From positions 62,001 through 126,000 of the forward strand of contig NZ_JAKSYE010000054.1 of NCBI RefSeq assembly GCF_022829685.1: DNA of 64,000 bases, in the 5' to 3' direction. The notes beneath the pieces were generated by a model that was given only the letters and a program-made list of their open reading frames with translations, was not told the DNA's origin and made no database searches. The stretch comes from Methylobacterium sp. E-045 (GTDB lineage Bacteria; Pseudomonadota; Alphaproteobacteria; Rhizobiales; Beijerinckiaceae). The translations under genes and the position numbers were made by a program. Below, in pieces: positions 29,243 to 38,761 of the stretch (the first letter of the stretch is position 1; each line of letters opens with the position of its first letter).

Positions 29243-29271
29243 GCGATCAACGACAACAGGGAGGGCACGCC

Positions 29272-31812
29272 ATGCTCGCACCGACGCCGGTCCTGACACC
29301 CCGATTGCTGATCCGCCTCGGCGCGACGCCCGCGACCAAGGAGGACGCCATCCGCGAGGCGTCGCAGTTGCTGGTGGCGGGGGGCTGTATCGATGCGGCC
29401 TATGGTGCAAGTATGCTGCGCCGGGAGACCGTGGCGAACACGTATCTCGGCCACGGCGTGGTCATTCCCCACGGCATGGTCGACGACCGGCATCTGGTGC
29501 GCGAGAGCGGGCTGGCGATCCTTCAGGTGCCGGGCGGCGTCGCCTGGCACGATGGCCAGATCGCCCATCTCGTGGTCGCCATCGCGGCGCAGTCGGACAC
29601 TCACATCACCATCCTGCGCCGGCTCACGCGGCTGATCCAGGACGAGGCGCGTCTCTCGAGCCTGCGGAATACCGATGCCAAGGAAGACATCGCGGCGGCG
29701 CTTTCCGAGGATGCGCCCGTCACCGGCTCGGCCGGCCCCGCCGCCGATCTGCGCCAGCGCTTCGACTGGACCGTGGACTATCCCACCGGCCTCCATGCCA
29801 GGCCGGCCTCGCATTGGGTCGAGGTGGCGCGGCTGTGCCCGGCCCGGATCCAGGTCCGGCACGGATCGGAGATCGCCGACGCCAAGAACCTCATCGCCCT
29901 GCTTCAGCTCGGCCTGCGCTGCGGTGACGACGTGACGATATCGGCCGAGGGCGACGACGAGGCCGGAGCGCTGGCCAAGGTCTGCGCCGCGGTGACCTCC
30001 CTCACCGCGGCCGAGAAGGCCTCCGCCAGGGCCGCCGAGGACGCGGCCGCCAAGGCGGCCGGGCCGGTGGCCGGTTGGAACCCGTCCGATGCGCCGCGCA
30101 CCATCGCGGGAATCGGCGCGAGCCCCGGCATCAGCATCGGCCCGATCCACGTGCTGGCCACCGCCGAGATCGCGGTGCCGGACCAGCCCGAGCCGCTCAC
30201 CACGGGAGGAGATCGCCTGCACGCGGCGCTCGCCACCACCGGCGGCCAGTTGAGGGCGCTGGCCGACGATACCGAGCGCCGCCTCGGCAAGGCCGATGCC
30301 GGCATCTTCCGCGCCCAGGGCGAACTCATCGCCGATACCGACCTGATCACGCTGGCCTGCCAGCTCATGGTCGAGGGCCACGGCGTCGCCTTCGCCTGGA
30401 ACGCGGCGGTGGAGCGGATGGCCGGGCGGCTCTCCGCCCTCGGCAACCCGGTTCTGGCCGCCCGTGCCGCCGATCTGCGCGATGTCGGCCGGCGGGTGCT
30501 GGCGCAGATCGACCCCTCCCTGAAGAGCGGTCACGACCTGCCCGACGTGCCCTGCATCCTGATCGCCGCCGATCTCGCACCCTCCGACACGGCCGGGCTC
30601 GATCCCACCCGCGTGATCGGCCTCGCCACGGCCCAGGGCGGCCCGACCTCGCATACCGCGATCCTCGCCCGCACCCTCGGCATCCCGGCGATGGTGGCCG
30701 GCGGGCAGGGGCTGATGGCCCTGCAGAACCACGGATCGGCGATCCTCGACGGCGGCACAGGCCGGCTCTACCTCGATCCGAGCGAAGCCGACCTCGCCTC
30801 GGCCCGCGACTGGCGCGACCGTCAGCGCGCCATCGCCGAGGAGGAGGCGCGGGAGCGCGCGCTCCCCGCCCGCACCAGGGACGGGCATTCCGTCGCCATC
30901 GGCGGCAACGTCAACACGTCCGAGCAGGTGCCGCTGGCCCTCGACCAGGGCGCGGAGGGCGTCGGCCTCATGCGCACCGAGTTCCTGTTCCTCGAGCGCG
31001 GCGACACCCCCTCCGAGGACGACCAATACGCCACCTACCGCGCCATGCTGCGGGCCCTGGCGGGGCGACCGCTGATCGTGCGGGCGCTGGATATCGGCGG
31101 CGACAAGCAGGTGGCGCATCTCCACCTGCCCAGGGAGGAGAACCCCTTCCTCGGCGTGCGCGGCGCGCGCCTCCTGCTGCGGCGGCCGGACCTGATGGAG
31201 CCGCAGCTGCGCGCCCTCTACCGCGCCGCCAGGGACGGCATCGCGGCCGACGCGCCCGGGGGCAAGGACGCCCCGCTGTCGATCATGTTTCCGATGATCA
31301 CGTCGATTCCCGAGATCATGACCCTGCGCGGCCATTGCGACCGGATCCGCGCCGAACTCGACGCTCCGGAACTGCCCATCGGCATCATGATCGAGGTGCC
31401 GGCCGCGGCGATCCAGGCCGATGCCCTGGCGAAATATTGCGACTTCTTCTCCATCGGCACCAACGACCTCACTCAATACGCCCTTGCCATCGACCGCCAG
31501 AACACCGAGCTCGCGCCGGAGGCCGACAGCCTGCACCCGGCCGTCCTGCGCCTGATCCGGATGACCTGCGCGGGCGCGGCGCGGCACGCGCGCTGGGTCG
31601 GCGTCTGCGGCGGCATCGCCGGCGATCCGTTCGTGGCGAGCCTTCTCGCCGGCCTCGGCGTCCACGAACTCTCGATGACGCCCCCCGACGTCCCCGCCGT
31701 CAAGGCGCGGCTCCGGGCATCGGAGATGAGCGAGCTGCGGGCGCTCGCCGCCCGCGCCTGCGACCAGGAGGACGCAGCGGCCGTCCGCGCCCTCGAAGGA
31801 GTCGCGGCATGA
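29272..31812 (+). CDS. fruB: PTS fructose multiphosphoryl transfer protein, EIIA-HPr-EI fusion
   Basis: 846 residues, three fused domains. EIIA-Fru (about 1-145) with phospho-His67 in VIPHGM; HPr-like (about 163-250) with phospho-His175 in GLHARPAS; enzyme I (about 275-835) with phospho-His461 in GGPTSHTAILAR. The protein passes phosphate from PEP through EI, HPr and EIIA to FruA. At the position of HPr Ser46 there is Asn206 (ADAKNLIAL), so the classical HPr-kinase regulatory serine is absent. It overlaps fruK by four bases (ATGA). Strongly regulated through the upstream operator. Having EI in the fusion makes this transporter self-sufficient. Confidence 0.96.
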   Translation: MLAPTPVLTPRLLIRLGATPATKEDAIREASQLLVAGGCIDAAYGASMLRRETVANTYLGHGVVIPHGMVDDRHLVRESGLAILQVPGGVAWHDGQIAHLVVAIAAQSDTHITILRRLTRLIQDEARLSSLRNTDAKEDIAAALSEDAPVTGSAGPAADLRQRFDWTVDYPTGLHARPASHWVEVARLCPARIQVRHGSEIADAKNLIALLQLGLRCGDDVTISAEGDDEAGALAKVCAAVTSLTAAEKASARAAEDAAAKAAGPVAGWNPSDAPRTIAGIGASPGISIGPIHVLATAEIAVPDQPEPLTTGGDRLHAALATTGGQLRALADDTERRLGKADAGIFRAQGELIADTDLITLACQLMVEGHGVAFAWNAAVERMAGRLSALGNPVLAARAADLRDVGRRVLAQIDPSLKSGHDLPDVPCILIAADLAPSDTAGLDPTRVIGLATAQGGPTSHTAILARTLGIPAMVAGGQGLMALQNHGSAILDGGTGRLYLDPSEADLASARDWRDRQRAIAEEEARERALPARTRDGHSVAIGGNVNTSEQVPLALDQGAEGVGLMRTEFLFLERGDTPSEDDQYATYRAMLRALAGRPLIVRALDIGGDKQVAHLHLPREENPFLGVRGARLLLRRPDLMEPQLRALYRAARDGIAADAPGGKDAPLSIMFPMITSIPEIMTLRGHCDRIRAELDAPELPIGIMIEVPAAAIQADALAKYCDFFSIGTNDLTQYALAIDRQNTELAPEADSLHPAVLRLIRMTCAGAARHARWVGVCGGIAGDPFVASLLAGLGVHELSMTPPDVPAVKARLRASEMSELRALAARACDQEDAAAVRALEGVAA

Positions 31813-32780
31813 GCGCCCCCGCCATCGTGACCGTCACCCTCAACCCGGCCATCGACCAGACCGTCACCCTCGACGCACTGACGCCGGGCCATGTCCATCG
31901 GGCGTGCGCCGTGCGCTCGGATGCGGGCGGCAAGGGCGTCAACGTCGCCTCCTGCCTTGCCGATTGGGGCTTGAAGGTCTCGGCCACCGGCATCCTCGGC
32001 TCGGACAACGCCACTCCGTTCGAAGCCGTGTTCGCCCGCAAGGGGATCGACGACCGCTTCGCCTGGATACCCGGCGAGACCCGCACCAACCTGAAGCTCC
32101 TCGACGCCGCCACCGGCGAGACGACGGACATCAACCTGCCCGGCCTCGCCGCGACGTCGGGTGCCCTCGACACCATCCGGGCGGTCCTGCGCCAGGTCGC
32201 CACGGAGGGGAGCCTCGTCGTCCTTGCCGGCAGCCTGCCGGGGGGGCTCGGCGACGAGACCTACGCGATGCTGACGCAGCTCTTGAAGGACCGCGGCGTC
32301 CGCGTGGTGCTCGACGCGTCCGGGCCGGCCCTGACGGCAGCCCTCGCGTCGAGAAGTCTACCCGAGGTGATCAAGCCCAACCGCCAGGAACTGGCGGACT
32401 GGGCCGGCCGGCCCCTCGACACCCTGGCGGAGGTCGCCGGCACGGCGCGCGGCCTCGTCGCGCGGGGTATCCCCCTCGTGGTCGTGTCGCTGGGAGCGGA
32501 CGGCGCTCTCTTCGTGACGCGCGACGAGGCGCTCCATGCCCATCCGCCACCGACGCAAGTGTCGAGTACGGTGGGAGCCGGAGATGCTCTGGTGGCGGGC
32601 CTCGTCGCGGCGCTGCATGCGGGTCTGCCCATGGTCGAGACCGCCCGGCTGGCCCTGGCCTTCGCCGCCGGAAAGCTCAAGCAGCCCGGCGCGAACCTGC
32701 CCAGTCGCGGCACCATCCTCGCCATCGTCGAGACGGTGCGGGTCGAACGCGTGGACATCCCGCCTCCGAGCTCACCCTGA
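31809..32780 (+). CDS. fruK: 1-phosphofructokinase
   Basis: 323 residues from ATG 31809, overlapping the fruB stop. PfkB/ribokinase-family kinase that converts fructose 1-phosphate to fructose 1,6-bisphosphate. Motifs: VTLNPAIDQTV near the N-terminus, SDAGGKGVNVA near residue 38, and the C-terminal PfkB signature STVGAGDALVAG with catalytic Asp in GAGD near residue 258. KPNRQELADWAG is also typical. It supplies the step after PTS import by FruA. Confidence 0.95.
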   Translation: MSAPAIVTVTLNPAIDQTVTLDALTPGHVHRACAVRSDAGGKGVNVASCLADWGLKVSATGILGSDNATPFEAVFARKGIDDRFAWIPGETRTNLKLLDAATGETTDINLPGLAATSGALDTIRAVLRQVATEGSLVVLAGSLPGGLGDETYAMLTQLLKDRGVRVVLDASGPALTAALASRSLPEVIKPNRQELADWAGRPLDTLAEVAGTARGLVARGIPLVVVSLGADGALFVTRDEALHAHPPPTQVSSTVGAGDALVAGLVAALHAGLPMVETARLALAFAAGKLKQPGANLPSRGTILAIVETVRVERVDIPPPSSP

Positions 32781-32934
32781 ACTGCTGCGACGCAGTCTCG
32801 AGGGAGGAGGCCAGGAATCGCCTGGCGAACGGCCCCCTCCTTCGAGGCCTGCGCCTCGCTCCGTCGCCTCCGGATGAGGTCGTCGGGCGGGATAGTGGAA
32901 CCACCGACACACCGTAGAACAGGCGGAGGAAACC

Positions 32935-34650
32935 ATGGCCCAGTTGTTGGCCGTCGTCGGGGGCGGCGATCTCGGCACCCATGCGGTGCTGGCGGGCGAG
33001 GCCCTGCGCAAGGCCGCCGCGCGCGTCGGACAGGCCCTCGACCTCGAACTCAGGGGCAAGGGCGTCGGTGGCCATCCGTTGTCCGAATCCACCATCGCCC
33101 GGGGCGACTCCGTCCTGCTGATCGGGGAGGGCGATCTCGGGGAGGGTCGCTTCGGCACCATGCGCCGGGTCAGGATCGGGATCGAGGACGTGCTGACCGA
33201 CGCCGAATCGGTGCTCGGTCGCTTCCTGGCGGCCGGCGGCGCCGTGCCGGACGCACCGAAGGCCGGCGGCAAGACGCGGATCGTCGCCATCACCTCCTGC
33301 CCCACCGGCATCGCCCACACCTTCATGGCGGCGGAAGGCATCCAGGCCGCCGCGCAGGCGCTGGGCCACGAGGTGAGGGTGGAGACGCAAGGTTCCGTGG
33401 GCGCCCGCGACGCGCTCACCGCCGACGAGATCGCCGCCGCCGACATCGTCCTCATCGCCGCCGATACCGGGGTCGATCGCTCGCGTTTTTCCGGCAAGCG
33501 GCTCTACGCCACCAACACCAAGGCGGCGATCCGCGACGGCAAGGGTCTGATCGCCACGGCTCTCGCCGAGGCGCAGGTCCAGGCGGACGTGACCGTGAAG
33601 GATGATGGCCCGGCCCGGCCCGCCGCCGCCGAGAGCAGGGCCGGCGCCTACAAGCACCTGATGACCGGCGTCTCCTTCATGCTGCCCTTCGTGGTGGCGG
33701 GCGGCCTCCTCATCGCGCTGGCCTTCGCCGTCGGCGGCATCGACGCGATGAAGCCGGATCATGCCGGCGGCCTCGGCTACGCGCTGGGCGAGATCGGCGC
33801 CAAAGCGGCCTTCGCGCTCATCGTCCCGGCTCTGGCCGGCTATATCGCCTATTCCATCGCCGACCGGCCCGGCATCGCGCCGGGCATGATCGGCGGCATG
33901 CTGGCGGCCAACCTCCAGGCGGGCTTCCTCGGCGGCATCGCGGCGGGCTTCATCGCCGGCTACGCCACGCGCTTCCTCAATCGCCATATCCGGCTGCACA
34001 AGAATCTCGAAGGCCTGAAACCCGTCCTGATCCTGCCGCTGCTCGTCACCTCCATCACCGGCCTGATGATGATCTACGTGGTGGGCGTGCCCGTCGCCGC
34101 GATCCTCGCCGGGCTCACCGACTGGCTGAAGGGCATGCAGGGGGCGAGCGCCCTCGTCCTCGGGCTCATCCTCGGCGGGATGATGGCCGTCGACATGGGC
34201 GGCCCGATCAACAAGGCCGCCTATGCCTCGGCCGCGGCCCTCCTTTCGTCCGGCGTCGATGCTCCGATGGCGGCGGTGATGCTCGGCGGCATGACGCCTC
34301 CCCTCGGGATCGCGCTGGCCACACGGCTGTTCCCGAACCGGTTCTCGCAACCCGAGCGCGAGGCCGGGGGCGCGGCGGCCGTGCTCGGCGCCGCCTTCAT
34401 CACGGAGGGCGCGATCCCCTTCGCGGCGGCCGACCCCCTGCGGGTGATCCCCTCCATGGTCGCGGGCTCGGCCTTGGCGGGCGCCATTGCCCTTACCGCG
34501 GGCGTGACCCTCAAAGTGCCCCATGGCGGCCTGTTCGTGCTGCCGATCCCCAACGCCGTCACCAACCTGCCATGGGCCGTGATCGCCCTCGTCGCCGGGA
34601 CCCTCGTCACGGGCCTGATGGTGGGGCTGCTGAAGAAGCGGACGGCGTGA
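32935..34650 (+). CDS. fruA: PTS fructose transporter subunit IIBC
   Basis: 571 residues. Imports fructose and phosphorylates it to fructose 1-phosphate. Domains: a degenerate N-terminal IIB-like domain (about 1-95) lacking the active Cys; a catalytic IIB (about 113-210) with phospho-Cys122 in SCPTGIAHTF; a IIC membrane domain (about 225-571) with multiple helices and the conserved FITEGAIPF and MAVDMGGPINKAAY segments. The layout and length match enterobacterial FruA. It is 154 bp after fruK; an upstream frame from 32874 is a shadow. Confidence 0.96.
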   Translation: MAQLLAVVGGGDLGTHAVLAGEALRKAAARVGQALDLELRGKGVGGHPLSESTIARGDSVLLIGEGDLGEGRFGTMRRVRIGIEDVLTDAESVLGRFLAAGGAVPDAPKAGGKTRIVAITSCPTGIAHTFMAAEGIQAAAQALGHEVRVETQGSVGARDALTADEIAAADIVLIAADTGVDRSRFSGKRLYATNTKAAIRDGKGLIATALAEAQVQADVTVKDDGPARPAAAESRAGAYKHLMTGVSFMLPFVVAGGLLIALAFAVGGIDAMKPDHAGGLGYALGEIGAKAAFALIVPALAGYIAYSIADRPGIAPGMIGGMLAANLQAGFLGGIAAGFIAGYATRFLNRHIRLHKNLEGLKPVLILPLLVTSITGLMMIYVVGVPVAAILAGLTDWLKGMQGASALVLGLILGGMMAVDMGGPINKAAYASAAALLSSGVDAPMAAVMLGGMTPPLGIALATRLFPNRFSQPEREAGGAAAVLGAAFITEGAIPFAAADPLRVIPSMVAGSALAGAIALTAGVTLKVPHGGLFVLPIPNAVTNLPWAVIALVAGTLVTGLMVGLLKKRTA

Positions 34651-34801
34651 GCGCGCGATACGCGCCGAAGCCACAGGGGCGGTCGCACCCGATCCGCAAC
34701 ACCTGATTCGGCAGGACGACATCCGCCACGGCGGTCAGCACCACCCACCCGGCACAAAGACCGGCCACGCGAACACTACGGATGCTTCGAGGGGACGACA
34801 G

Positions 34802-36280
34802 ATGGGCAAGAGATCGAGAGTGGCCGCCATCGGCCTGAGTTTGGCGACACTGGCGCTCGGATCGGAGGCGCGGGCACGGGATGCGGCGGCGGCCGGGATC
34901 GGCCTGCCCGACACCGGCCCAAGCTCCGCCCTGCGCTCGCCCGCCCGTACGGACGGCCAGGACATCACCGGCGCCGAAAGCGCGGCCGGCGCGGCCGATA
35001 CCCTCGGGCAGAGCGCGACCCCGGCGACCCTGCCGGTGGGCGTGTTCGACATCGGCCATGGAATCACGTTGAGCGCCAACTACACGGGACAGGCGGCCGC
35101 GAACCCGATCGGCGGCATCCGCCAGGGCTCCGCCTTTGCCGGCCAGCTGTTCTTCGGCATCGACGGCGACCTCAACCGCCTCGCCGGGATCGAGGGCGGC
35201 TCGTTCCACATCGCGGTCACAAACCGCCACGGCCGCAACCTCGCCGACGATGCCATCGGCAACAACACCTCGGTCCAGGAAATCTTCGGCGGCGGCCAGA
35301 CCACGCGGCTGACCCTGCTCAGCTACCAGCAGAAGCTGTTCGACAACCGGGTCGACATCGAGTTCGGGCGGCTCGTCGCCAACATCGCCTTCCTCAACTC
35401 GCCGATCTATTGCAATTTTCAGACGAATTCCGCCTGCGGAAACCCGACCTTCGTGTTCAAGACCTCGAACTTCACCTTCTGGCCGGTGGCGAGCTGGGGC
35501 GCCCATGCCAAGGCTTGGCTCACCGACACGGTGTTCGTCCATGGCGGCGTCTATGAGGTGAATCCGCTGCACCAGCAGCCCGGCGACAACGGCCTCGATG
35601 TCTCCACCAAGGGCGCCACCGGCGCGATCATGCCGTTCGAGCTCGGTTATTCCACCACCTTCGCCAACGATCGCCTGCCGCGCAACTACGGCATCGGCGG
35701 CTGGTACGACGCGTCCGACTATGCCGATCCGATGCGCGACGTCACCGGCCGGCCGGCGGTCCTCACCGGTCTTCCCCTCGGCACCCGGTTCGGACGCTCG
35801 GGCATCTATGCCCGGTTCGACCAGATGGTCTGGCGCCCCGACCCCACCGCTCCCCAGGGGCTGACCCTGTTCGGCGTCGCCATGGCCGGCACGTCGGGGC
35901 GCCTCAACGAGGATTACTTCCTCGAGATCGGCGCGCTCCAGACCGGCACCTTCGCCAGCCGGCCGTTCGATACGGTGGGCTTCGTCATCAACACGCAGGC
36001 GTTCAGCGACCTCGCCCTGCAGAACATACAATTGGCGCAGGCCTCACTCGGGATCGACCGCAGGATCCCGCGCCAGCAGGTGATGATGGAGCTCAATTAC
36101 GGCATCCAGGTCACGCCTGCGATCCGCCTGACGCCGAACCTGCAATACATCGTCAACCCGGACCAGACTCGCTTCCCCTTCTACCGCAAGAACATTCCCG
36201 ATGCCGTCGTCGTCGGCGCCAAATTGTCTGTCGATCTCTTCACCTTGGCCGGTCTGGCGAGCGGCCCCGGCTCCGACTGA
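34802..36280 (+). CDS. OprB-family carbohydrate-selective porin
   Basis: 492 residues with a signal peptide (KRSRVAAIGLSLATLALGSEA). The mature part is a beta-barrel of the OprB type: alternating aromatic segments, AGQLFFGIDGDL near residue 116, FGRLVANIAFL near 192, WGAHAKAWLTD and the aromatic C-terminal pattern. OprB porins pass glucose and other sugars across the outer membrane. Its place right after fruA suggests fructose entry. Cotranscription is likely although there is a 150-bp gap without another operator. A stem-loop terminator follows. Confidence 0.9.
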   Translation: MGKRSRVAAIGLSLATLALGSEARARDAAAAGIGLPDTGPSSALRSPARTDGQDITGAESAAGAADTLGQSATPATLPVGVFDIGHGITLSANYTGQAAANPIGGIRQGSAFAGQLFFGIDGDLNRLAGIEGGSFHIAVTNRHGRNLADDAIGNNTSVQEIFGGGQTTRLTLLSYQQKLFDNRVDIEFGRLVANIAFLNSPIYCNFQTNSACGNPTFVFKTSNFTFWPVASWGAHAKAWLTDTVFVHGGVYEVNPLHQQPGDNGLDVSTKGATGAIMPFELGYSTTFANDRLPRNYGIGGWYDASDYADPMRDVTGRPAVLTGLPLGTRFGRSGIYARFDQMVWRPDPTAPQGLTLFGVAMAGTSGRLNEDYFLEIGALQTGTFASRPFDTVGFVINTQAFSDLALQNIQLAQASLGIDRRIPRQQVMMELNYGIQVTPAIRLTPNLQYIVNPDQTRFPFYRKNIPDAVVVGAKLSVDLFTLAGLASGPGSD

Positions 36281-36294
36281 TGCGGCCCTCCGAT

Positions 36295-36321
36295 CGGCCG
36301 CATCTCGCCGAGATGCGGCCG
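36295..36321 (+). terminator. Terminator-like stem-loop after the porin gene
   Basis: Perfect 12-base stem CGGCCGCATCTC / GAGATGCGGCCG with a three-base loop, 14 bp after the stop. There is no U-tract. An overlapping alternative stem (ATGCGGCC with GGCCGCAT) also exists. It likely marks the end of the fructose transcription unit. Confidence 0.6.
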
Positions 36322-36432
36322 AACCGGCAAACGGAGCGGTGGAGGAGCGGTGGCGGACTTTGCGTTTATGGTGCTCTCAATTTATGAGGGAACCAGGCGA
36401 TTGAACGAACCGCGCCGGAGCGTTGTGAGCTG

Positions 36433-37665
36433 ATGCCCTCGTCCATCGAGGTCGGATTGAGCCGGCCCTGGCATCGCCTTCGCCTGCCGCAGCACCTGGA
36501 AGCTCAGTATCATGCCGAGGATGTGCCTCCGCGTGGTCTCTACATGCAGTCCTGGCTTCTGGTCTTCGTCGTTTTCAATATCATCTCGTTGAAGATCGAC
36601 CTCGATCTGTTCGGTCGCGACGCGATCGCCGTGCCCGCCGGGTTGACGCTCGGTGTCTTCATTCCCCTCGCGTTGGGTTGGGTCGTGTTGCTGCGCGGGC
36701 GGCCGTCCCTGCGGCGGCAGGGAGCGGCCGCGACGGTCACGGCGCTCGTGGATATGGCGATCATCCTCAACAGCGCCAGGATCGTGCCCCAGGAGCACGC
36801 CGATACCTACCTCATCCTCGCCGCCATCGTTCCCCTCGTCGTGGGAATGATCTCGCCCTTGTCGTTCCGCAACAGCCTGTGGTTCTGCGGCCTGGCCTTC
36901 CTTCTCTATGTGGGCTTCGTCTTCGTCTCCGGCTTAGGGCCCGACGGGCATACGGGCGTGCCCCTCCTCGTGGCGGCGCTCATCCTGGTGCCGATCAAGC
37001 TGGCCTATTCGCGAGAATGGGACAGGAAGAAGACGTTCCTCCTCGGTCTGAGAGAGAGGAAACAGGCGCACGAACTGGCCCTGGCCTGTGCCCGCCTGAC
37101 CGTCCTTTCGGGGACCGACCCTCTCACCGGTGCCGCCAACCGCCGGCTCTTCACCGAGCAGCTCGACGAGCATTGGGCCCTCGCCGCGACCCGACACGAA
37201 TGGTTCGGCGTGCTCCTCGTGGATATCGACCATTTCAAGCGCCTCAACGACACGGCCGGCCATGCGGAGGGCGACGGCTGCCTGGTGAGCGTCGCCGACG
37301 CCCTGAAACGCGATCTCGCCCGATGGGGCGGCCTCGTCTGCCGCTACGGCGGCGAGGAGTTCGCCGCCTTCGTTCCCGGGGCTACGGCGGAGACGATCGG
37401 CGATGTGGGCGAAAGCCTGCGGTTGGCGGTGAGTGAGCTCGCGATTCCGCATCCCGGTCTGCCGGATGGCGGTGTCGTCACCGTGAGCATCGGCGTGACC
37501 GCGGCCCACGGCGCGACACGGCATGTGGGCCTCACCTCGCCGCACTTGCTTCGTGCCGCGGACGCAGCGCTCTACGCCGCGAAGAGGTCGGGCCGAAACC
37601 GGGTGGAATTCCAAGCCGTGATCCCACCGGCGAATTCGAGCCGGGCGACAGAGCACGCGGCCTGA
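36433..37665 (+). CDS. Membrane-bound diguanylate cyclase (GGDEF)
   Basis: 410 residues. An N-terminal half with about six hydrophobic segments (residues 38-190) is followed by a short coiled region and a GGDEF domain (about 222-395). The active-site motif is GGEEF at 306-310 in RYGGEEFAAF. The allosteric I-site RxxD normally just upstream is not present (RWGG instead), so feedback inhibition by c-di-GMP may be absent. It makes cyclic di-GMP from two GTP and would control motility or surface growth. No dedicated partner is adjacent. Confidence 0.9.
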   Translation: MPSSIEVGLSRPWHRLRLPQHLEAQYHAEDVPPRGLYMQSWLLVFVVFNIISLKIDLDLFGRDAIAVPAGLTLGVFIPLALGWVVLLRGRPSLRRQGAAATVTALVDMAIILNSARIVPQEHADTYLILAAIVPLVVGMISPLSFRNSLWFCGLAFLLYVGFVFVSGLGPDGHTGVPLLVAALILVPIKLAYSREWDRKKTFLLGLRERKQAHELALACARLTVLSGTDPLTGAANRRLFTEQLDEHWALAATRHEWFGVLLVDIDHFKRLNDTAGHAEGDGCLVSVADALKRDLARWGGLVCRYGGEEFAAFVPGATAETIGDVGESLRLAVSELAIPHPGLPDGGVVTVSIGVTAAHGATRHVGLTSPHLLRAADAALYAAKRSGRNRVEFQAVIPPANSSRATEHAA

Positions 37666-37837
37666 ACCGTCGCGTCCTATGGGGCAGGACAGGAAGACCG
37701 GCACCCCCGACGAATGTTTCCGGAATGCTCCGCGAATCGGCTGCCTGATCCGCCCTTATGGAAGTGGCGAGCACCTCGTGACTTCGCGGCGCAGTCGCTG
37801 GTCCCCCTCGAACACCGTCGAAACGCTTCGCAACCGC

Positions 37838-38110
37838 TCATTCCACGGGCACGACCTTCAACTGCAGGAACTGAACGTTCCGGAAGTCCGCCGGCGGTAT
37901 GGCGATCTCGTCGTGCTTCCCGCCGCCCTTCGGACGGCAGAACAGGAAGCCTCCCATCATTCTGGCCTTGAAGAAGCTTCCCTTCCTCAAGGTCATCTTG
38001 CCGCCGCGCGGGTTGATCGCCTCGATATCGCTGACGATCACGACCTCGTCCTGCGGCCTGAAATCCGCGTTGAACAACTCCGGATTGATGCCGTCTTTCC
38101 AGTCTTCCAT
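37838..38110 (-). CDS. Hypothetical protein (90 aa)
   Basis: 90 residues from ATG 38110 (MEDWKDGINPELFNADFRPQ...); a GTG at 38161 would add 17 residues. The sequence has a beta-rich pattern (EVVIVSDIEAINPRGGKMTLR, GGFLFCRPKGGGKHDEI) and looks like a compact cytoplasmic domain. There is no signal peptide or helix-turn-helix. I do not recognise the family. It is the last gene before the accessory region and lacks an obvious operon partner. Confidence 0.5.
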   Translation of the reverse strand: MEDWKDGINPELFNADFRPQDEVVIVSDIEAINPRGGKMTLRKGSFFKARMMGGFLFCRPKGGGKHDEIAIPPADFRNVQFLQLKVVPVE

Positions 38111-38630
38111 GACGATGACGATGCTCTCTGACAGGGGGAAGCGGAAGGCGCGACGGACCACCTATCATGCGTCTTTAACCGCGTCGTCACTCGCCCTCTG
38201 TGCTCCGCGACCTGTCGATCGTCGGCAAAACCGGGACCTGCGTCAACGCCGGCTCAGGTCGGCCACCGTCGCGGAATCGGCATACGACCTTCATCGGGGA
38301 ATAGCCTGTCCGCCATCGCGCGCGACGGCAGGTGCACGTCCATGAGCCGGAACGTGTCTTTGAGAACGAAGGAACCGTCCCGTCGGAACGCGTCGTCGAC
38401 GACAGGGACCAAACTGCGACAAATTGTCAGACAAAACCCGAAAACCCAAATTATTACGGCCTCTTGGCGAGCTTGACCATGCGAACATCAACTTTCGCCA
38501 ATCTTTGCCGCTTCCAAGGTGAGTATGCTGTCTCACGCCCTCTGCAAGAACCGCCTCGACGCGGCGACATCAAGATCCGACCAGTCCGCCACGATTTGTC
38601 ACGAGGGATCGCGTCGCCCACAGAGGTGGG
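38111..38630. other. Intergenic start of the accessory region
   Basis: About 520 bp with no reading frame that looks like a protein. It becomes AT-richer toward 38430-38530. A near-palindrome GACAA-a-TTGTC lies at 38418-38428. Nothing else is recognised; it may hold the boundary of acquired DNA. Confidence 0.35.
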
Positions 38631-38666
38631 TTGACGCACTTTCCCGGCTGGCTAGTCTAATATTAT
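38631..38666 (+). promoter_or_regulatory. Candidate promoter of the double-glycine peptide genes
   Basis: TTGACG (38631-38636) is followed after 16 bp by TAGTCT (38653-38658) within a locally AT-rich run that also contains TAATATTAT (38658-38666). It is about 100 bp upstream of the first peptide start, leaving a leader. A prediction only. Confidence 0.4.
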
Positions 38667-38761
38667 CAAGCAAGGGAGTTACCGTTAAAGACTAAACGAA
38701 GCAGAATCCGAATTGTATCGACAGGCCATGCTGCCTCTCAGACAACAAAGGATGGCACGAC

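Noticed and set aside
29143..31665. 840-codon antisense open frame under fruB
   Set aside because: GC-driven shadow with no recognisable domain; opposite strand encodes all three PTS modules.
30075..31808. Long in-frame 5' extension of the fruK reading frame through the EI region of fruB
   Set aside because: The extension is Arg/Pro-rich shadow sequence; fruK has a normal ATG overlap start at 31809 and fruB motifs occupy the other frame.
32677..34722. 681-codon antisense open frame under fruA
   Set aside because: Shadow composition; fruA is full length with catalytic Cys and IIC motifs.
38332..38634. A 100-codon plus-strand open frame upstream of the peptides
   Set aside because: No ribosome site and no protein-like pattern; retained as intergenic.
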